A DNA stretch of 8,660 nucleotides, taken from Actinomycetes bacterium (GTDB taxonomy: Bacteria > Actinomycetota > Acidimicrobiia > Acidimicrobiales > Acidimicrobiaceae). The stretch spans positions 1-8,660 of the forward strand of contig JAJYVK010000052.1 of the NCBI GenBank assembly GCA_021792075.1, written 5' to 3'. Both the position numbers and the translations under genes were made by a program. The first letter of the stretch is position 1. Each line of letters begins with the position of its first letter. This document shows positions 7,096-8,660 of the stretch, piece by piece. The notes beneath the pieces were generated by a model, which saw only the letters and a list, made by a program, of their open reading frames with translations, searched no databases and was not told the origin of the DNA.

Positions 7096-7818
7096 TTAGC
7101 CCTTGCGCGTGCGCATCCTGTTCTTGCGTCCGCGACGGCCAAGAAGGAAAAGTACCAAGATCAGAGCGCCAATGCCACCCGGAATCAAGCGCTTCTTCAG
7201 GGAACTCCCAGCTATGTTGAGCAGGTCGACCGGCTCAGCCTCTTTCTGGTAAATCTTGCGTGGACCATCGCTGGGAGCCTGAGCCGACAAACCATCGGCA
7301 GCTCCATGACCAGCTTGGCCCTCGACGTTGGCCCCTGTGACGGCCTCGCCTTCCACCGGGACAGGCTTGACCTCTTGCTCGATCAACTCCTCCAGAGATT
7401 GAACGAACTGGCCCATGAGCTTGGATGAGACGTCCGAAAGGACCCCGCGCCCAAACTGGGCTACTCGTCCAGTGATTGCCAAGTCTGTTGTCACCTTGAC
7501 ATCGGTTTGAGCACCGTTTCCGCGGAGTTCCGCTGTTACCGTGGCCGATGCGTTGCCCTGGCCTTTTGTATCCCTTCCTTCAGCCTTGAGAACCGCGCGG
7601 TGCTGCGCATGGTCCATCTCTATGAAGCTCGCCTTCCCTTTATAAGAGGCCACAATCGGCCCCACCTTCACCTTCACCGAGCCTGTATAGGTTTCACCAT
7701 TGATCTCCTCAAGGGTGGCCCCTGGAAGACACGGCGCAATCTTCTCGATGTCTGTCAAGATTCTCCATGCCTTTTCAATGGGAAGTGCAACTGAAAACTC
7801 ATTCAAAAGTTGTTCCAC
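7096..7818 (-). CDS. coxG: CoxG-like SRPBCC protein with C-terminal membrane anchor
   Basis: A 240-residue CoxG-family protein, an accessory protein of aerobic CO dehydrogenase and related molybdenum hydroxylases. Residues 1-150 are the SRPBCC (START-like) fold, with FSVALPIEKAWRILTD (8-23), APCLPGATLEE (28-38), GSVKVKVGPI (46-55), SYKGKASF (58-65) and a final helix with MGQFVQSLEELI (135-146). Residues about 150-205 are a flexible linker rich in Glu, Gly and Ala. Residues 211-227 are a hydrophobic helix, followed by the strongly basic tail RRGRKNRMRTRK, which predicts a tail anchor with the SRPBCC domain in the cytoplasm. Family studies link CoxG to membrane attachment of the dehydrogenase and to quinone use; here that is inferred. 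The GTG start at 7818 is supported by GGAGGA nine bases upstream, and it overlaps the end of the mocA-like gene by 16 bases. The gene is part of a leftward operon. Confidence 0.9.
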   Translation of the reverse strand: MEQLLNEFSVALPIEKAWRILTDIEKIAPCLPGATLEEINGETYTGSVKVKVGPIVASYKGKASFIEMDHAQHRAVLKAEGRDTKGQGNASATVTAELRGNGAQTDVKVTTDLAITGRVAQFGRGVLSDVSSKLMGQFVQSLEELIEQEVKPVPVEGEAVTGANVEGQAGHGAADGLSAQAPSDGPRKIYQKEAEPVDLLNIAGSSLKKRLIPGGIGALILVLFLLGRRGRKNRMRTRKG

Positions 7819-8369
7819 TTGATTAAATCCTCCAAGGTATCAATGTCGCGTGGATCCCCCAGGCAATCCACCTCTTCCACCAGCTCTGGGTAGGCTCTGA
7901 AGAGAGCTCTAGCCCCTTCGTCGCCTGACTCAGGCAGCAACTCCCATATCGAGCTGTCAAGTCTGACTGGATTCCTTCGTTTCCCATGATAGGTCGCAAC
8001 GGCGATCGGCCGACCATGAGATTGGCCAACAGCTTTCCAGCTGCTAGCTGGAATGCCAGGCTGATCACCAAGACCAACTATGAGACTATCCACTCCCAGC
8101 CGCTTAGCGGCTTCGACGCCACACTTGAGTGAGGTCGCCATTCCATCTTTCCAATCGGGGTTGCGAACGTGGAGCACTCCCGGCGCCAGATAACGACCAA
8201 CGTCCACTGCTCCGTCGACGACGATATTGAAGTCGAAACCGGCACCCATCATCGCAGCGAGCGAGACTTCGACAACCACCGAACTGCCCAACGGATGGAT
8301 GAGCTTATTGACTTGACCATGGAAACGGCTTCCCTGACCACCGCAAAGAAGCAGTCCTACCTTCGACAA
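7803..8369 (-). CDS. MocA/MobA-like molybdenum cofactor nucleotidyltransferase
   Basis: A 188-residue MobA-like NTP transferase. With an XdhC-like gene before it and coxG after it, the likely reaction is MocA-type: CTP plus Mo-molybdopterin to molybdopterin cytosine dinucleotide, the cofactor form used by CO and xanthine dehydrogenase family enzymes. The N-terminal nucleotide loop is LLLCGGQGSRF (6-16 region) with K22; it is about two residues longer than the usual GxGxRxGxxK spacing, and Cys-Gly replaces the usual Ala-Ala or Ala-Gly. GLGDQPG (99-105) carries the metal-binding Asp102, as in MocA. Later marks are GKRRNPVRL (129-137), PESGDEGARAL (146-156) and DIDTLEDL (175-182). The start is the TTG at 8369, six bases after the xdhC-like stop, with no strong ribosome site of its own, so translation probably depends on coupling. 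CTP rather than GTP use is inferred from context only. Confidence 0.87.
   Translation of the reverse strand: MSKVGLLLCGGQGSRFHGQVNKLIHPLGSSVVVEVSLAAMMGAGFDFNIVVDGAVDVGRYLAPGVLHVRNPDWKDGMATSLKCGVEAAKRLGVDSLIVGLGDQPGIPASSWKAVGQSHGRPIAVATYHGKRRNPVRLDSSIWELLPESGDEGARALFRAYPELVEEVDCLGDPRDIDTLEDLIKWNNF
7828..7833 (-). promoter_or_regulatory. Ribosome binding site of coxG
   Basis: GGAGGA on the minus strand lies nine bases before the GTG at 7818, inside the 3' end of the mocA-like gene. It is the strongest ribosome site seen in the window and decides the coxG start. Confidence 0.7.
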
Positions 8370-8375
8370 CTCTAC

Positions 8376-8660
8376 TCAATTCCGATCATGTATCGACCCC
8401 TGTGTCTCCCTCAACGATATTGCAGAGCGCCCCGTTCTATTCGAGATTATTTCAGCGCAGATCGATATCGCGGTCTCTTCCGGTGTCCGCGCACCGATAT
8501 CAAGGCCGATGGGTCCCATGACTCGACGTTGCAAGACCTCAAAAGGAATTCCAGTTGCCAACAGCCTTTCCGTCCGCTCCTGGTGTGTCCTTCGCGAGCC
8601 CATGGCACCGATGTACCCGACTTTGCTCTGCAACGCCTTCTGAATAGCGGGAATGTCGAA
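8376..8660 (-). CDS. XdhC/CoxF family protein, C-terminal part (5' truncated)
   Basis: The last 94 residues of an XdhC/CoxI-type maturation protein; the frame is open to the right window edge, so the gene continues beyond it. The Rossmann-like C-terminal domain is clear: FDIPAIQKAL, then VGYIGAMGSRRTHQERTERL and MGPIGLDIGARTPEETAISI, followed by AEII. XdhC proteins bind the molybdenum cofactor, protect it during sulfuration and pass it to apo-enzymes such as xanthine dehydrogenase; CoxF is the counterpart in CO dehydrogenase clusters. A TTG at 8633 lies inside the conserved domain and is not the start. The gene leads the visible part of the operon and is six bases before the mocA-like gene. 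The N-terminal XdhC_CoxI domain, with its usual Cys, is outside the window, so whether this is a full-length or single-domain version cannot be told. Confidence 0.92.
   Translation of the reverse strand, partial: FDIPAIQKALQSKVGYIGAMGSRRTHQERTERLLATGIPFEVLQRRVMGPIGLDIGARTPEETAISICAEIISNRTGRSAISLRETQGSIHDRN

Noticed and set aside
7069..7428. 119-codon ORF on the plus strand
   Set aside because: It is antisense to coxG and DUF501, which have clear family motifs; its translation has no domain features.
8631..8633. TTG as start of the XdhC-like gene
   Set aside because: The frame continues to the window edge with conserved residues (FDIPAIQKAL) before it, so this is an internal codon.
1..8660. 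tRNA, rRNA, CRISPR array, insertion sequence or prophage genes
   Set aside because: Nothing resembling these was seen on either strand; nearly all sequence is explained by protein-coding genes.

Overview
The window is a mid-GC bacterial chromosome segment (a little over half G+C by eye) and most likely comes from an actinobacterium. The best lineage clue is a DUF501 protein, a family I know mainly from Actinobacteria (Rv1025 of Mycobacterium tuberculosis is one). The RimJ-type GNAT and the CoxG with a C-terminal membrane tail fit this. The moderate GC content would suit a lineage such as Acidimicrobiia better than the high-GC actinomycetes, but that is a guess.

Layout. (1) 2-1081 (+): the 3' part of a thiamine-diphosphate enzyme of the acetolactate-synthase superfamily, cut by the left window edge and followed by a strong hairpin at 1093-1130. 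(2) 1142-1732 (-): a RimJ/RimL-type GNAT N-acetyltransferase. (3) 1815-4055 and 4214-6571 (+): two large paralogous GT2 glycosyltransferases in tandem, each with an N-terminal domain of unknown function and two GT-A modules. The first GT-A module of the upstream protein is degenerate. The 158-bp gap between them holds overlapping hairpins and a chain of three very small ORFs linked by ATGA/ATGA/GTGA overlaps that leads into the GTG start of the second gene. (4) 8660 to 6637 (-): a tightly packed operon read leftward, made of an xdhC/coxF-like gene (cut by the right edge), a mocA-like nucleotidyltransferase, coxG and a DUF501 gene. It converges on the glycosyltransferase pair at 6572-6636.

How the genes work together. 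The minus-strand operon looks like the accessory end of a gene cluster for a molybdenum hydroxylase of the aerobic CO dehydrogenase/xanthine dehydrogenase family. XdhC-like proteins bind and protect the cofactor, MocA-like proteins attach CMP to molybdopterin, and CoxG links the dehydrogenase to the membrane. The structural subunits (coxM/S/L type) are not in the window and may lie to the right. The DUF501 gene at the end of this operon is out of its usual place beside ftsB/ppx. The two glycosyltransferases probably extend a cell-surface polysaccharide, but no other polysaccharide genes are visible.

I see no tRNA, rRNA, CRISPR array, transposase or prophage gene. The window does not show a clearly new system. 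The most unusual parts are the leader region at 4054-4217, the half-dead glycosyltransferase module, and DUF501 coupled to coxG.
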